From UBA1858 sp039182865 (GTDB taxonomy: Bacteria; Pseudomonadota; Gammaproteobacteria; UBA4575), in the NCBI GenBank assembly GCA_039182865.1, contig JBCDBX010000001.1, positions 36,179 through 100,178 on the forward strand: a stretch of DNA of 64,000 nt, in the 5' to 3' direction. Shown here piece by piece: positions 17,717-26,935 of this stretch. Below the pieces are notes generated by a model. That model had not been told where the DNA came from. It did not search any database and worked only from the letters and a program-made list of their open reading frames with translations. Position numbers and translations under genes: made by a program. Numbering within the stretch: position 1 is the stretch's first letter; every line of letters begins with the position of its first letter.

Positions 17717-18498
17717 CGAACCGTTCCTCGTTCACTATTCTCAATAAAATCGACCAGTACGCGAACCTCTTCATACTCTTCGATCAAATCTGAAATTTTC
17801 TCTAGCTGCTCTGCTCTGGGGTTTTTAGAGATAATTAATTCTTTATACGCTTTATGTAAGACCTGAATAAGTTTTTCATCAAAGCCTCTACGCCTTAAAC
17901 CTTCCTTATTTAAACCGTAAGCCTTTGCCAAGTTGCCTGATGCTATTAGATAAGGAGGCAGATCTTTATTTAATGCAGAACCCATCCCACAAAATGAATG
18001 CATTCCGATGTGACAAAATTGATGGACTAAGGTGAATCCACCAAGCACAGCATAATCATCTACGACTACATGCCCAGCAATAGAGGCACCATTTGAAAAG
18101 ATAGTATTGTTAGCAACAATGCAATCATGGGCAATATGCACATAAGCCATAATCCAGTTGCTATCACCAATTGTGGTCGCGCCCTCACCAAGCTCTGTGC
18201 CACGATTTATCGTACAAAATTCTCTAATTGTATTATTATCACCAATAATTAGTTTACTTTTTTCTCCTGCATATTTCTTATCTTGAGGTATCTCGCCAAG
18301 TGATGAAAATTGAAAAAGATGATTTTTTTTACCAATTTTAGTCGGACCCTGTATGACAACATGTGGCCCAATTTCTGTACCCTCATCTATTTCAACATAG
18401 GGGCCAATGATGCTATAGGGCCCAACCGTCACATTACTCGCCAACTCGGCACTCGGATCAATAACAGCAGTTGAATGAATTTTATTTGAAGAAGACAT
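17713..18498 (-). CDS. lpxA: UDP-N-acetylglucosamine acyltransferase LpxA
   Basis: A 261-residue left-handed beta-helix acyltransferase starting at the ATG 18496-18498, which overlaps the fabZ stop (TAATG); an upstream start at 18519 is not supported. The catalytic base is His124 (HIAHD). LVHQFCHIG and a C-terminal helical domain with LRRRGF follow. The position equivalent to Gly173 of E. coli LpxA, the acyl-chain ruler, is Met172 here (GMGSA), as in Pseudomonas aeruginosa, which uses 10-carbon 3-hydroxyacyl-ACP. Asn98 stands where E. coli has His99 (TINRGT versus TIHRGT). With gnnAB nearby, its acceptor may be UDP-GlcNAc3N, forming an amide rather than an ester. Confidence 0.96.
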   Translation of the reverse strand: MSSSNKIHSTAVIDPSAELASNVTVGPYSIIGPYVEIDEGTEIGPHVVIQGPTKIGKKNHLFQFSSLGEIPQDKKYAGEKSKLIIGDNNTIREFCTINRGTELGEGATTIGDSNWIMAYVHIAHDCIVANNTIFSNGASIAGHVVVDDYAVLGGFTLVHQFCHIGMHSFCGMGSALNKDLPPYLIASGNLAKAYGLNKEGLRRRGFDEKLIQVLHKAYKELIISKNPRAEQLEKISDLIEEYEEVRVLVDFIENSERGTVR

Positions 18499-18947
18499 TA
18501 GAGATCTTTGAACATACACTTGAGTTCAGCACTTGCAGCCAACTCGTCACCCACGTATGCGTAGGTATCAAAGACACCATAATTTCTTTTCATGCGAGAT
18601 AATTTCGATTCCAATCTCAATTGATCGCCTGGAACAACTGGACGTTTAAAGCGCGCATTATCAATCCCAACAAACAGGAAAAGGCTCTCGTTTTCAGGTC
18701 GAGAATCGGGGTCACTCAGCACTAAAATACCTGATGCTTGAGCTAATGCTTCCAGAATTAAGACACCGGGGAAAACAGGTGTTTTTGGAAAGTGACCTTG
18801 AAAGAAGGCTTCATTAATCGAAACATTCTTGAGTCCAACTATCGATTCACCATGCTTACACTCAAGCACACGATCAACTAATAAAAAAGGATAGCGGTGG
18901 GGAAGATACTGCATTATTTCATCAACGGACATTATATTGTTTTCCAT
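18498..18947 (-). CDS. fabZ: 3-hydroxyacyl-[acyl-carrier-protein] dehydratase FabZ
   Basis: A 149-residue hotdog-fold enzyme. Catalytic His and Glu lie in LPHRYPFLLVDR and FPGVLILEALAQASGIL, with the intervening FFQGHFPKTPVFPG motif. It dehydrates 3-hydroxyacyl-ACP in fatty acid elongation and competes with LpxA and LpxD for 3-hydroxyacyl-ACP, which explains its usual place between their genes. It is coupled to lpxA by stop-start overlap and is 3 nt from lpxD. A second possible start is the Met at residue 6. Confidence 0.97.
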   Translation of the reverse strand: MENNIMSVDEIMQYLPHRYPFLLVDRVLECKHGESIVGLKNVSINEAFFQGHFPKTPVFPGVLILEALAQASGILVLSDPDSRPENESLFLFVGIDNARFKRPVVPGDQLRLESKLSRMKRNYGVFDTYAYVGDELAASAELKCMFKDL

Positions 18948-18950
18948 TTA

Positions 18951-19979
18951 TTATCCTTTTCGCTTGTCCGAAATATGCTTTTCTAAAGCCAATAATCTTT
19001 TAGCTATACTATCTAATTCTTTAAAACGCATTGCGTTTCTAATCCACTGCTTATTATCTTGTGCAGCTGTACCCGATGTGTAGACGCCAGGCTTATCAAT
19101 AGATTGACTTATTTTAGTCATACCCATTACTTGAACGCCATCAGTAATTTCAATATGACCTTGAATACCTGCACCACCACCAATGGCGCAATATTTACCT
19201 ATGATGGCGCTACCAGCAATTCCGACACATCCCGCAATTGCAGTATGTGCACCGATTTTTACATTATGCGCAATTTGTATTTGATTATCGAGTTTCACTC
19301 CATCTTCTATGATGGTATCTTGTAAAGCGCCACGATCAATTGTGGTATTAGCACCGATCTCAACATCATTTCCAATTAAGACACGGCCTATCTGAGGAAT
19401 TTTTTCCCATACACCATTATCATTGGCCAGACCAAATCCATCACTTCCAATCACAACACCAGGATGCACGATTACTCTTTTACCAATTAAGGTTGGACCT
19501 ATAATTGTTACTCGCGGTAAAAATCTTGTGTTTGCGCCTATCCTGCAGCTTGCAGAAATCACACTATTGGCGCCAATATAGACTTTACTTTCTATCTCAC
19601 ATTTCTCACTAATGACAACATTTGGTCCAATATAAACATTCTCAGAAATATTACATTCTGGATGAATAACTGCTGATGCATCTATACCTGGAACAAACTC
19701 TTCTTGCGGATAAAGCAACTGTGCTGCTCTCGCAAAGCTAAGGTAAGGATTTTTAGAAACTAATTTAATTGCATTACCATAATTTTTTAATTCTGGAGTA
19801 ACTATTACAGCAGTTGCATTAGTATGATTAAGACTATGTCTATATCGGGCAGAAACTGCAAAAGACAAAGCGCCTTGTCCCGCTTGATCAAGCTCAGCTA
19901 TATGAGTTATTTCATGCTTTCCATCACCAATAATTTCAAGATCAATTTCATGAGCTAGCTCATCAATCGTATATGCCAT
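18951..19979 (-). CDS. lpxD: UDP-3-O-(3-hydroxyacyl)glucosamine N-acyltransferase
   Basis: A 342-residue hexapeptide-repeat acyltransferase. An N-terminal UDP-binding domain (residues 1-100) is followed by the beta-helix with HPGVVIGSDGFGLAND, ANTTIDRGALQDT and the catalytic histidine in IQIAHNVKIGAHTAIAGC, and a short C-terminal helix (MRFKELDSIAKRLLALEKHI). It adds the second 3-hydroxyacyl chain to the 2-amino group of the glucosamine precursor of lipid A. It sits between skp and fabZ, the usual order. Confidence 0.97.
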   Translation of the reverse strand: MAYTIDELAHEIDLEIIGDGKHEITHIAELDQAGQGALSFAVSARYRHSLNHTNATAVIVTPELKNYGNAIKLVSKNPYLSFARAAQLLYPQEEFVPGIDASAVIHPECNISENVYIGPNVVISEKCEIESKVYIGANSVISASCRIGANTRFLPRVTIIGPTLIGKRVIVHPGVVIGSDGFGLANDNGVWEKIPQIGRVLIGNDVEIGANTTIDRGALQDTIIEDGVKLDNQIQIAHNVKIGAHTAIAGCVGIAGSAIIGKYCAIGGGAGIQGHIEITDGVQVMGMTKISQSIDKPGVYTSGTAAQDNKQWIRNAMRFKELDSIAKRLLALEKHISDKRKG

Positions 19980-19993
19980 TTGTATACTTAATT

Positions 19994-20494
19994 TTATTTA
20001 GCATTTAATCTCTGTAAAACTTGATCAGTGATATCAACTGCTGGACTTGCATATAAAACAGGTTGTGTAAGCACTAAATCATATTTCTGTTGTTCTGCAA
20101 ACTGTTTAATCACCTCATAGACTTTGTTTTGCAATGCACCAACTTCTTCGTTACGCCGAATATTAATATCTTCACGATACTCATCTCGTTGACGATTATG
20201 ATCACGCTTTTTCTGCAGGATATCCCGCTCAAGCTTGACACGATTTGCCTCGCTCATAATACTGCCATCATTTCTTAGCTTTTCTTCCATTTTTAAAATT
20301 GCATCACGTGACGATGCCAATTGTCTATCACGACTTGCAAATTCAGTTTCTAAAGCTTGCCTTACTGCCTGTCCTTGGGACGACTGCTCCATCAACTTTC
20401 CGAAATTAACATAACCAATCTTGGACTCAGCATATGCTGAGGAAGAAAATGATAATGTGAGTATAAATAAAATTAAAATATAAAATTTGTTCAA
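19994..20494 (-). CDS. skp: Periplasmic chaperone Skp/OmpH
   Basis: A 166-residue protein with a Sec signal peptide (hydrophobic core ILILFILTLSF, cleavage likely after AYA, about residue 22) and a long, charged helical middle (about residues 45-130), typical of Skp's coiled-coil tentacles. Skp binds unfolded outer-membrane proteins in the periplasm and hands them to the BAM complex, whose core subunit is encoded just upstream, 15 nt away. Sequence identity in this family is low; the bamA-skp-lpxD context carries much of the assignment. Confidence 0.9.
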   Translation of the reverse strand: MNKFYILILFILTLSFSSSAYAESKIGYVNFGKLMEQSSQGQAVRQALETEFASRDRQLASSRDAILKMEEKLRNDGSIMSEANRVKLERDILQKKRDHNRQRDEYREDINIRRNEEVGALQNKVYEVIKQFAEQQKYDLVLTQPVLYASPAVDITDQVLQRLNAK

Positions 20495-20509
20495 GATGTT
20501 CCTCCTGAG

Positions 20510-22792
20510 TTAAAAGCTTGTTCCAAAATCAAACTGGAATAGTTGAGTATCGTCATCGTCACCTTCATTCAATGGTGCCGCAAGACTCGCTGTAATGCCG
20601 CCTAAGCCAGTTATTAAATTCAGCTCTAAGCCAACGCTACCTCTAAGTTCGCTAGTTTCAAAATCTTCATATTTTGCAAAAACGTTACCCCAATCTGTAA
20701 AAAACCCCATTCTAAAACGTGAGCCATCTAGGAGTGATGGTATAGGGAAGTAAACCTGAGCACTAGCCGTTGTTAAAAAATTTCCTCCAAAAGGATCATC
20801 ATTAGAGTCTCTAGGACCTAAAGTATTATCCTGATATCCTCTTACTGATCCAGCTCCACCCGCTCTAAATTTCTCAAAAAACGGCAAATCGGTCGTATCT
20901 CCAAACTTATCGCCATATCCTAGTTCTGAACGAGCCGAAAAAGTAAATGTATCCGAGAGCGGATAAAGCCAGATATTTCTGAAATCAAACTTATAAAACT
21001 CTAAATCGCTCAAAGGCATTGTAAATTCAATACTCGCTCGCTGGAAATAACCTTCAGTTCCAAAAGTTCGCCGATTTCTAGAATCATGTAAATGCGTGCC
21101 AATTATATTGAAATCAGTAAAGTCATCTCCATTCTCCTCAATAAATTCTTCAATTTCATTAGAAAAGTCGTCTCCTCTAATTGAGGTTTTACGAAGATCT
21201 AATGCCGCACTAACTCGATCGACCTCTGTAAGCGGTATCCCATAGTTAGTTCGAATACTAAACTGTTCTGAGTCAAAGTCCGACACGTCCGCCTCTCCAG
21301 CATTAGTATTAATATAACTAAAGCCAAAACCGCGACTAACACCATCAATGGTATAGTAAGGATTTGTATAAGAAAGATCATATATAGTAGTCACCTTACT
21401 TGTGTTTATTTCAAATGCAACGGACTTTCCAGTTCCCAAAAAGTTTTCCTGATCAACACTTGTCGTTAGAACAATACCTTGTGCATCAGAAAAACCAGCA
21501 CCTATAGAAAAGCTTCCCGCAAGCCTTTCAACAACTGAGATCCTGAGATCAACAAAATCCTCTTCCTCAGGCAGTCTTATCGTTTCTATGTCTACTTCAT
21601 CAACAAAGGGTAGTCTCTGAATTCGAAAACGGGTTGCTGTGACACCCGATTCAGAATACCATCCACCTTCCAACTGTCTTAACTCTCTTCTATAGACTTC
21701 ATCAATACTATAAGTATTACCTACTATCTCTATTCTTCGCACATAGACGCGTTTACCTGGATCAATAAAATACGTCAGACTGACTGTTTTCGACTCTTCA
21801 TCCACCGTCGGAACAGGATTTACTCTTGCAAATGCGTATCCGTCATTGCCAAAACGATTTGATATACGCTCTGATGAGGCAACTACTCGACTCCGTGAAA
21901 ATATTTCTCCACTATTAACTTCAATTAAATCCCGTATTTCTTGTTCTGGAATATCGAAGTTACCTGCAATCTTTATCTCCGATAACCTATACTGATCACC
22001 TTCATCAACATTAATAGTAATAAAAATATCTTTTTTATCAGGAGTTATTGATACCTGTGTAGAGTCAATAGCAAAATTTAAATACCCTGTATCTAAATAT
22101 TCAGAACGTAATGTTTCCAAATCACCTGACAAACTTTGTTTTGAATACTGGTCAGCACTAGACCAAAATTTCCACCAAGGTTTATTGCCTGATTCAAAGT
22201 CTTTCTTGAGTCTCTTATCAGTATAGATAGTATTACCAACAATATTGATATTTTGTATTTTAGCAGGCTTGCCTTCAGCAATTTGAATCTCCACGTCCAC
22301 ACGATTGCGATCCATTTCAGTCAAGATCGTATTAATCTGTACATTATATTTTCCACGCGCAAAATATTGTTGAAGTAACTCATTTTCCAGCCGATCTAAT
22401 ACGGATCGATTTAAAACTCTACCAGGAGCAACCCCAATATCGGTTAGTGCCTCAATTAACTGTTCATCAGGAATATCTTTATTACCAATAATATCTAGAG
22501 ATGCGATGCCAGGACGTTCTTTTACGACGACGATAAGGGCATTATCTTCACGTCTTAATTGAACGTCACTAAAAAGCTCAGTCTTGTATAATTCACGAAT
22601 AATTGATGCCGAATCAGATGGACTAAACTCATCACCTACTTTAACTGTTATGTATGTAAAGACAGTACCTGGCTCAATTCGATCCAAGCCTTCAATTATT
22701 ATATCGTCAATTTTAAATTCGTCCGCACTTGCAGATGTTGCAATCAAACTAAAAGTAATAATGAATAGTAAATTTATTATTTTTATTATCAC
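20510..22792 (-). CDS. bamA: Outer membrane protein assembly factor BamA
   Basis: A 760-residue Omp85 protein with a signal peptide (cleavage after SASA, about residue 23). Five POTRA repeats occupy roughly residues 24-420: FKIDDIIIEGLDRIE opens the first, and the recurring INIVGN, IKIAGN and IEIVGN strands mark later ones. The C-terminal 16-strand barrel contains the VRGYQ lid-lock motif (GAGSVRGYQDNTLGPRD) and ends in Phe (FDFGTSF), the outer-membrane beta-signal. BamA folds and inserts outer-membrane beta-barrels. It lies between rseP and skp as usual. Confidence 0.98.
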   Translation of the reverse strand: MIIKIINLLFIITFSLIATSASADEFKIDDIIIEGLDRIEPGTVFTYITVKVGDEFSPSDSASIIRELYKTELFSDVQLRREDNALIVVVKERPGIASLDIIGNKDIPDEQLIEALTDIGVAPGRVLNRSVLDRLENELLQQYFARGKYNVQINTILTEMDRNRVDVEIQIAEGKPAKIQNINIVGNTIYTDKRLKKDFESGNKPWWKFWSSADQYSKQSLSGDLETLRSEYLDTGYLNFAIDSTQVSITPDKKDIFITINVDEGDQYRLSEIKIAGNFDIPEQEIRDLIEVNSGEIFSRSRVVASSERISNRFGNDGYAFARVNPVPTVDEESKTVSLTYFIDPGKRVYVRRIEIVGNTYSIDEVYRRELRQLEGGWYSESGVTATRFRIQRLPFVDEVDIETIRLPEEEDFVDLRISVVERLAGSFSIGAGFSDAQGIVLTTSVDQENFLGTGKSVAFEINTSKVTTIYDLSYTNPYYTIDGVSRGFGFSYINTNAGEADVSDFDSEQFSIRTNYGIPLTEVDRVSAALDLRKTSIRGDDFSNEIEEFIEENGDDFTDFNIIGTHLHDSRNRRTFGTEGYFQRASIEFTMPLSDLEFYKFDFRNIWLYPLSDTFTFSARSELGYGDKFGDTTDLPFFEKFRAGGAGSVRGYQDNTLGPRDSNDDPFGGNFLTTASAQVYFPIPSLLDGSRFRMGFFTDWGNVFAKYEDFETSELRGSVGLELNLITGLGGITASLAAPLNEGDDDDTQLFQFDFGTSF

Positions 22793-22813
22793 GAGACCTA
22801 AAAAGTTGGTGAA

Positions 22814-24178
22814 CTAGCTAAACAAGCGCTGAAAGTCGTTAAAAAACGCTAACGTCATTAAACCAGCCAACATAAATATACCTATCTTTTGTCCTGCAAG
22901 CTGAGTAGCTTCGGACACGGGACTTCCTTTTATCATCTCAATAATGTAGTACATTAAATGCCCACCATCGAGAATAGGAACTGGTAATAAATTAAGTATA
23001 CCAATACTGATACTTATAATCGCTAAAGTGCTTAAAAAAGTCGCTAGTCCCAATTGTGCAGATATTCCAGCATACTCTGCAATAGTTATTGGACCACTAA
23101 TGTTTTTTAGCGAAGCATCACCTACAATAAGTCTACCAAGTAGCTTGACAGTTAAGATGCTCATCTCATATGTCTTGACTGCACCTGCAGTTAAAGCAGG
23201 CCATAATCCCATAGTAACCGTGACCTGATATTTATCGACTTCGTCTTGATCAATCCATGGATACACACCTATTCTTCCAATCGTACTTCCATTCAATTCA
23301 GCGACTTCAGGGACTAATTGAAGATTTAATCTTTCCGAACCTCGCAATACTGTAACGTTTATAAGTTCATTAGGGTGGGCCTGAACTAATTCTACCCAAC
23401 TTCTCCAGTCATTAATTAACTGATCATCAGCGAATAAGATTTCATCTCCTTCAAGGAAGCCTTGTTCTTTTGCAGCGCTATTGCCCACAAACTTCCCTAA
23501 TTTTGCAGGAGGATTATAACGCCAAGGAGTAATACCGACTTTCTCTAGAGGACTACCTTCATCTAACAAAGATTTAGTATCAGAAAGGTCAAGTATGGTA
23601 TCTTTAACATTGCCCTGCTGGTCTTTAACTTTTAATCCAACTTCCCCTGTCTTTAATCCTTCATCAATAAGACGAATGCTCGCATCCTCCCAAGTATTAA
23701 CCTGAGTATCATTTATTTGAAGAATAACATCACCATCAGACAATCCAGCTTGATATGCAATGCTGTCATTATCAACTTTACCAATTTGAGGAACAATGCC
23801 TTGCACTCCTACAAAATACATCATTGCATAAGCAATAATGGCAAATATAAAATTAAACATTGGACCGGCTGCTACTACAGCAAATCTGGTAGAGACAGGT
23901 TTTCGATTAAATGCACACTCAATTTCCTCAGGTGCAACTTCACCTTCACGCTCATCAAGCATTTTCACATAACCACCCAAAGGAATGGCAGCTAAGACAT
24001 ACTCAATCCTACTTTTAGCAGACACATGTTTTATAAGAGGCTTACCAAAACCTACAGAGAAACGCAATACACGCACACCTAATGAACGCGCGACAATAAA
24101 ATGACCAAATTCATGAACAGTTACTATTATGCCAACAGCAACGATGAAAGAGATAAGACTAATTAAAAACGTTTCCAT
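22814..24178 (-). CDS. rseP: RIP metalloprotease RseP
   Basis: A 454-residue inner-membrane site-2 protease. The zinc motif HEFGH is at residues 22-26 in the first transmembrane helix, and the third ligand region is LLPVPILDGGHL near the C-terminus. Two PDZ domains lie between (about residues 115-200 and 210-300, with GLSDGDVILQIND and FLEGDEILFADD). In E. coli, RseP cuts RseA to release sigma-E and also clears signal peptides. No rse genes are in the window, so the local target is unknown. Its gene is 21 nt upstream of bamA. Confidence 0.96.
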   Translation of the reverse strand: METFLISLISFIVAVGIIVTVHEFGHFIVARSLGVRVLRFSVGFGKPLIKHVSAKSRIEYVLAAIPLGGYVKMLDEREGEVAPEEIECAFNRKPVSTRFAVVAAGPMFNFIFAIIAYAMMYFVGVQGIVPQIGKVDNDSIAYQAGLSDGDVILQINDTQVNTWEDASIRLIDEGLKTGEVGLKVKDQQGNVKDTILDLSDTKSLLDEGSPLEKVGITPWRYNPPAKLGKFVGNSAAKEQGFLEGDEILFADDQLINDWRSWVELVQAHPNELINVTVLRGSERLNLQLVPEVAELNGSTIGRIGVYPWIDQDEVDKYQVTVTMGLWPALTAGAVKTYEMSILTVKLLGRLIVGDASLKNISGPITIAEYAGISAQLGLATFLSTLAIISISIGILNLLPVPILDGGHLMYYIIEMIKGSPVSEATQLAGQKIGIFMLAGLMTLAFFNDFQRLFS

Positions 24179-24184
24179 ATTTAA

Positions 24185-25375
24185 TTAATGCGTCAAAGCC
24201 GAAATTTTCATTCTAGTTAATTCACGAGCTTGCTGATCAACAGCCAGAATCGTTTCGATACTGTCAATGCTAACTGGTTCCATTGAATCTACAACATCAG
24301 AAACTATATGATGAATATCGGTGAATTTGATTTGTTGAGCTAAAAACTCCTGTACGGCAACTTCATTTGCAGCATTCATAACCGCTGGCATTGACCGTCC
24401 TATCTGTAGCACTCTCATCGCAAGCTGTAAACATGGAAAACGTTGCAAATCAGGAGGGTAAAATTCCAAATTAGTACATTGCGTAATGTCTAACACTTCA
24501 ACACCTGATTCAATTCTTTCTGGCCATGCTATTGCGTGTGCAATCGGGACTCGCATATCTGGAAAACCCATGTGTGCAACAACAGACCCATCTTTATATG
24601 AAACCATTGCATGAACAATAGATTGAGGGTGAATAACCACATTAACTTTCGAGATATTCAAATCAAATAACAGACAAGCTTCAATTAATTCTAATCCTTT
24701 ATTCATCATTGTAGCGGAATCAATAGAAATTTTTCGACCCATATTCCAATTAGGGTGGGCACAAGCTTGGATTGGCGTGACGGTTTTAAGGTCTTCTATC
24801 GGTGTATTTAAAAAAGGGCCACCCGAAGCCGTAAGCGTTACTTGATTAACACCACTTTTTGTATACTCATCTGGATTATTTGCCATACACTGAAAAACTG
24901 CATTATGTTCACTATCAATAGGTAATAAAGTTGCATTATTCTCATGCGCAACTCGAATCAACAAATCACCAGACATCACCAATGCCTCTTTATTAGCAAG
25001 CAAAATGACTTTACCTGATCTTGCTGCCTGCAATGTGGAAGATAAGCCTGCAGCCCCAACAATCGCTGCCATCACGCAGTCCACTTCCTTTAGTGATGCA
25101 ATTTTTTCCAAGCCATGGTCACCGATTAATATATGCGGCGAATAATCTAGTTGATTGACAGATGATAAAAATTTTTCTGCAGCGTCCGAGTCAGTGATAG
25201 CAACATAAGACGGTTTAAATCGTTTTGTTTGATCAAGTAGCACATCAACAGATTTACATGCGCCCAATGCAACTACGCTAAACAAATCAGCATTTCTGGC
25301 AACCACATCCAAGGTATTTCGACCTACACTTCCAGTTGAACCAAGAATTGCTATATTTTTCTGTTTAGTATGCAT
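24185..25375 (-). CDS. dxr: 1-deoxy-D-xylulose 5-phosphate reductoisomerase
   Basis: A 396-residue enzyme beginning MHTKQKNIAILGSTGSVGRNTLDV; the Met at 25375 is chosen over an upstream start at 25390 because it avoids overlapping cdsA and sits just before the NADPH-binding loop. Other signatures are LANKEALVMSG, PIDSEHNAVFQC, TASGGPF, HPNWNMGRKISIDSATMMNKGLE and HPQSIVHAMVSY. It makes 2-C-methyl-D-erythritol 4-phosphate, the substrate of IspD encoded at 3174-3872. It is the second enzyme of the MEP pathway and the fosmidomycin target. Confidence 0.97.
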   Translation of the reverse strand: MHTKQKNIAILGSTGSVGRNTLDVVARNADLFSVVALGACKSVDVLLDQTKRFKPSYVAITDSDAAEKFLSSVNQLDYSPHILIGDHGLEKIASLKEVDCVMAAIVGAAGLSSTLQAARSGKVILLANKEALVMSGDLLIRVAHENNATLLPIDSEHNAVFQCMANNPDEYTKSGVNQVTLTASGGPFLNTPIEDLKTVTPIQACAHPNWNMGRKISIDSATMMNKGLELIEACLLFDLNISKVNVVIHPQSIVHAMVSYKDGSVVAHMGFPDMRVPIAHAIAWPERIESGVEVLDITQCTNLEFYPPDLQRFPCLQLAMRVLQIGRSMPAVMNAANEVAVQEFLAQQIKFTDIHHIVSDVVDSMEPVSIDSIETILAVDQQARELTRMKISALTH

Positions 25376-25377
25376 AT

Positions 25378-26196
25378 TTAATTGAGCCAATACATACCAA
25401 GCGCAAACCCTGGCGCTGCCGCTATAATACTATCTACTCGATCAAGCACTCCTCCATGTCCAGGTATTAATGATCCACTATCCTTCGCACCAGCATTACG
25501 TTTTAACAGACTTTCAAATAAGTCACCCACCACAGAAATTAATGCGGTTAACACTGACAAAAATACAAAGTAAAGTGCCTGCATGAATGTAAGCTCAAAC
25601 CACCAGGCTCCAACTAATGCTAAACATATTGTTCCAATTACTGCGCCTAATAAACCTTCTCGTGTTTTACCGGGACTTAATTGTTCGGCAAGTTTGCTTT
25701 TACCAAATCTTTTCCCAACAAAATAAGCTGCGGTATCTGCCATCCATGCAATTAAAAATAAAAATAATAGCAAAGCAGGCTTTTGTTGGTTCAATTTCAC
25801 CATAGCTAACCAAGCAATGACAATAACAAAGTAGCCACTGTAATTTAAAAAACTTTGTAACATATAATTGCCCAACCAATTAGGCTGGTAGAAAGCTAAC
25901 ATTAATAGCACCAACACCCAGAAAGCACTACCCATCAACATTAAAAAACGCACATGTTCTTCTGGCAATAAATTACCTGCCGCGAGAATTAATAAAACAC
26001 AAATCAATACATAGATAAATTTAGTGATTAGCTTATCATCGACCAAAGACGCCCATTCCCATGCCGCGGCACAAGCCACAAGTGCAATAAATATCGCAAT
26101 CCAAAAACTTGGTAAATATAGCAAGGCAAGCACTACACTTGGCGCCATAATCAGACTCGCTATGACCCTTAACTTAAGCACTAGCTTTTCCATCAA
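25378..26196 (-). CDS. cdsA: Phosphatidate cytidylyltransferase
   Basis: A 272-residue polytopic membrane protein with about eight hydrophobic helices and the C-terminal CDP-alcohol synthase signature SLIPGHGGVLDRVDS. It converts phosphatidic acid and CTP into CDP-diacylglycerol for phospholipid synthesis. The ATG at 26196 makes it overlap the uppS 3' end by 23 nt; a later Met (MAPSVVLALL) would remove the overlap but cut the first helix. It stands between uppS and dxr, as is general in gammaproteobacteria. Confidence 0.95.
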   Translation of the reverse strand: MMEKLVLKLRVIASLIMAPSVVLALLYLPSFWIAIFIALVACAAAWEWASLVDDKLITKFIYVLICVLLILAAGNLLPEEHVRFLMLMGSAFWVLVLLMLAFYQPNWLGNYMLQSFLNYSGYFVIVIAWLAMVKLNQQKPALLLFLFLIAWMADTAAYFVGKRFGKSKLAEQLSPGKTREGLLGAVIGTICLALVGAWWFELTFMQALYFVFLSVLTALISVVGDLFESLLKRNAGAKDSGSLIPGHGGVLDRVDSIIAAAPGFALGMYWLN

Positions 26197-26914
26197 CCTG
26201 ATCTTGCGTCAGACCAAACTTACGTTTGCGTTGACTATAACTGCTTAATGCCATGAGTAATTGCTTCTCATCGAAGTCTGGCCATAAAGTGTCGGTGAAA
26301 TATAGTTCGGTATAAGCAAGCTGCCATAGCAAAAAATTACTGATGCGCTCTTCACCTGCAGTGCGAATGAACAAGTCGGGCTCAGGTAATGGGTAGGTGC
26401 TGATAGCTTGCGAAAATACTTCTTCATTAATGTCTTGTATTGAGATGTTGTTATTTTGTACGTTTCTACATATTTCTCTACATGCCTTAACAATATCCCA
26501 GCGACCACCATAGTTAGCAGCAATGTTTAAGACAAAATCAGAATTATTTTGCGTAAGCGCTATAGATTCTTTTATTTTAGCGACTAGCTTTTTATCAAAC
26601 TGGTCTTGATCACCAATAAAATTTAGCTTTACACCATTCTTATTGAGTGTTTGGATTTCATTTTCCAATGATGAGACAAAGATATTCATTAGTGCCGATA
26701 CTTCAGCTTTAGGACGATTCCAGTTTTCGCTGCTAAACGCGAAAAGTGTCAGTATTTTTACGCCTGATTTACCCGAAGCTTCGATAATATTTTTTGCGGC
26801 TTTGACACCTTCACGATGTCCTGCGGCCCTAGGCAGAAATCTTTTGTTCGCCCAACGACCATTTCCATCCATTACGATTGCAATGTGTTTAGGTATTTGA
26901 TCCTTTTTTGACAT
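26174..26914 (-). CDS. uppS: Undecaprenyl diphosphate synthase
   Basis: A 246-residue cis-prenyltransferase. It has the family signatures HIAIVMDGNGRWA near the N-terminus, GHREGVKA, FAFSSENWNRP, and PDLFIRTAGEERISNFLLWQ followed by ELYFTDTLWPDF. It extends farnesyl diphosphate to undecaprenyl diphosphate, the lipid carrier for peptidoglycan and O-antigen, drawing on the MEP pathway genes in this window. It lies 21 nt downstream of frr. Confidence 0.97.
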   Translation of the reverse strand: MSKKDQIPKHIAIVMDGNGRWANKRFLPRAAGHREGVKAAKNIIEASGKSGVKILTLFAFSSENWNRPKAEVSALMNIFVSSLENEIQTLNKNGVKLNFIGDQDQFDKKLVAKIKESIALTQNNSDFVLNIAANYGGRWDIVKACREICRNVQNNNISIQDINEEVFSQAISTYPLPEPDLFIRTAGEERISNFLLWQLAYTELYFTDTLWPDFDEKQLLMALSSYSQRKRKFGLTQDQVDGKASA

Positions 26915-26935
26915 AAGCGAAGAATTATAAAAATA

